In this document: positions 4,649 through 5,618 of the stretch, piece after piece | Numbering within the stretch: position 1 is the stretch's first letter | How the letters are laid out: each line of letters begins with the position of its first letter | NCBI GenBank assembly: GCA_019348515.1 | Contig: JAHWJF010000270.1 | Coordinates: forward strand, 1-5,618 | From: Chloroflexota bacterium | Lineage (GTDB): Bacteria > Chloroflexota > Chloroflexia > Thermomicrobiales > UBA6265 | Direction: 5' to 3' | Length of the DNA: 5,618 nucleotides | Notes under the pieces: generated by a model | Told to the model about the DNA's origin: nothing | What the model saw: the letters and a program-made list of their open reading frames with translations, nothing else | The model's database searches: none | Program-made: the position numbers and the translations under genes

Positions 4649-5618
4649 GTGAAGACATTGGAGCGGAGGGCCACGGAAACCGTAGCGGATGTCGGTCTAC
4701 GAGAGCGACTCGCGCGACGCGAGGCCGTGGTGGGATTGATCGGGCTCGGCTACGCCGGACTGCCGCTGGCGGTTGCGTTTGCCGAGGCTGGTTTCCCCGT
4801 CATCGGTGTCGATCTCCGCCGTGATCGCGTCGACTCCCTGAACGCCGGGCACTCCTACGTCGAAGATGTTCCCGCGCATCGATTGGCCCCACTGATCGTC
4901 TCCGGGAGCCTGCGGTCCAGTGCCGAGTATGCCGCGCTTGCGGATGCCGACGTGATTACGATCTGCGTGCCGACTCCACTGTCGCAGACCAAGACGCCGG
5001 ACACCAGCGCTATCGCTGGAGCAATCGGCTCACTGGGGCCGTGGCTGCGGCCGGGTCAGCTCATCATGCTGGAGAGCACGTCCTATCCCGGAACGACCGA
5101 GGAGATCGTGCGCCCGGTCATCGAGGCCCATGGGTTCACGATCGGCAAGGACATCTTTCTCGCCTTTGCCCCGGAGCGCGTCAACCCCGGCGACACCCAC
5201 TTCGGCACCCGCAATACGACGAAGCTCATCGGTGGGACGACGCCGGCCTGTCGCGATCTCGCTATTGCCCTCTACGCGACGATCGTGGACGACGTCGTGC
5301 CGGTCTCCTCCCCGGTGGTGGCCGAGATGGCGAAACTGCTGGAGAACACCTTCCGCCAGATCAACGTCGCCTTCGCCAACGAGATGGCGCTCATCTGTGA
5401 GCAATTGGGCGTCGACGTCTGGGAGGTGATCGACGCGGCGGCGACCAAGCCGTTCGGCTTTATGCCGTTCTACCCCGGTCCTGGGTTGGGCGGGCCCTGT
5501 ATCCCGGTTGTTCCGCACTACTTGGCGTGGAAGCTGAAGACCCTCGGGTACGAGGCCCGCTTCATCGCGCTGGCCGAAGAGATCAACGCGGCGATGCCGG
5601 CCCACGTCGTCAACCTCG
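4649..5618 (+). CDS. Nucleotide-sugar dehydrogenase (UDP-HexNAc 6-dehydrogenase class), 3' end outside window
   Basis: The first 323 residues are present; the family usually runs to about 430. These enzymes oxidise C6 of a UDP-sugar to a uronic acid with two NAD+ and feed surface-polysaccharide synthesis. The NAD-binding motif VGLIGLGYAGLPLA is at 28-41, VDLRRDRV at 54-61, TICVPTPL at 104-111, ESTSYPGTTEE at 142-152 and FAPERVNPGD at 173-182. K229 and N233 lie in the central MAKLLENTFRQIN helix, and PGPGLGGPCIP (276-286) holds the catalytic C284. The motifs resemble WbpA/TviB-type UDP-N-acetylglucosamine dehydrogenases more than UDP-glucose dehydrogenase. Two usually conserved residues differ: His before the Cys is P283, and the Asp four after it is V288, so activity is uncertain. 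The GTG at 4649 has GGGGAAGG 7 bases upstream; the frame closes upstream at a TGA (4610), and the roughly 25 residues before the Rossmann strand are common in this class. Class is secure; substrate is tentative. Confidence 0.88.
   Translation, partial: MKTLERRATETVADVGLRERLARREAVVGLIGLGYAGLPLAVAFAEAGFPVIGVDLRRDRVDSLNAGHSYVEDVPAHRLAPLIVSGSLRSSAEYAALADADVITICVPTPLSQTKTPDTSAIAGAIGSLGPWLRPGQLIMLESTSYPGTTEEIVRPVIEAHGFTIGKDIFLAFAPERVNPGDTHFGTRNTTKLIGGTTPACRDLAIALYATIVDDVVPVSSPVVAEMAKLLENTFRQINVAFANEMALICEQLGVDVWEVIDAAATKPFGFMPFYPGPGLGGPCIPVVPHYLAWKLKTLGYEARFIALAEEINAAMPAHVVNL

Noticed and set aside
5030..5605. A 191-codon - strand frame antisense to the dehydrogenase
   Set aside because: It mirrors the dehydrogenase codons, is rich in Arg, Gly and His with no motif, and the + strand gene is clear.

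Overview
The window is GC-rich bacterial DNA with tight gene packing and frequent GTG starts. No ribosomal or lineage-marker gene is present, so the organism can only be guessed. The GC bias and gene style fit a high-GC group such as Chloroflexota (Thermomicrobia-like) or a similar lineage, with low confidence.

Layout: (1) At the left edge, on the + strand, lies the 3' part of a small predicted AAA/ABC-type ATPase gene (to 706). (2) Converging on it is a four-gene folate operon on the - strand, transcribed folB (3140-2721), folE (2724-2143), folP (2146-1235), folK (1229-720). Together these enzymes cover most of the pterin branch: GTP to dihydroneopterin triphosphate (FolE), dihydroneopterin to 6-hydroxymethyl-dihydropterin (FolB), pyrophosphorylation (FolK) and condensation with p-aminobenzoate (FolP). 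The dephosphorylation step, FolC and dihydrofolate reductase are not encoded here. Two of the three junctions are 4-base GTGA stop/start overlaps, and the third gap is 5 bases. (3) Head to head with folB, after about 160 bases, a + strand gene (3299-4309) encodes a UDP-glucuronate 4-epimerase-type enzyme. (4) A 339-base gap (4310-4648) holds a hairpin, a good sigma-70-type promoter and a long leader. (5) The window ends inside a nucleotide-sugar dehydrogenase gene of the UDP-N-acetylglucosamine/mannosamine dehydrogenase class (4649 onward). The last two genes look like the start of a surface-polysaccharide locus supplying acidic nucleotide sugars.

Most of the window is conventional. The observation most worth checking is in the dehydrogenase. 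The catalytic cysteine is present, but the flanking His and the Asp four residues after the Cys, normally conserved, read Pro and Val, each explainable by one base change. The leader before that gene is also less ordinary. I see no CRISPR array, insertion sequence, tRNA or rRNA, and no convincing undescribed system.
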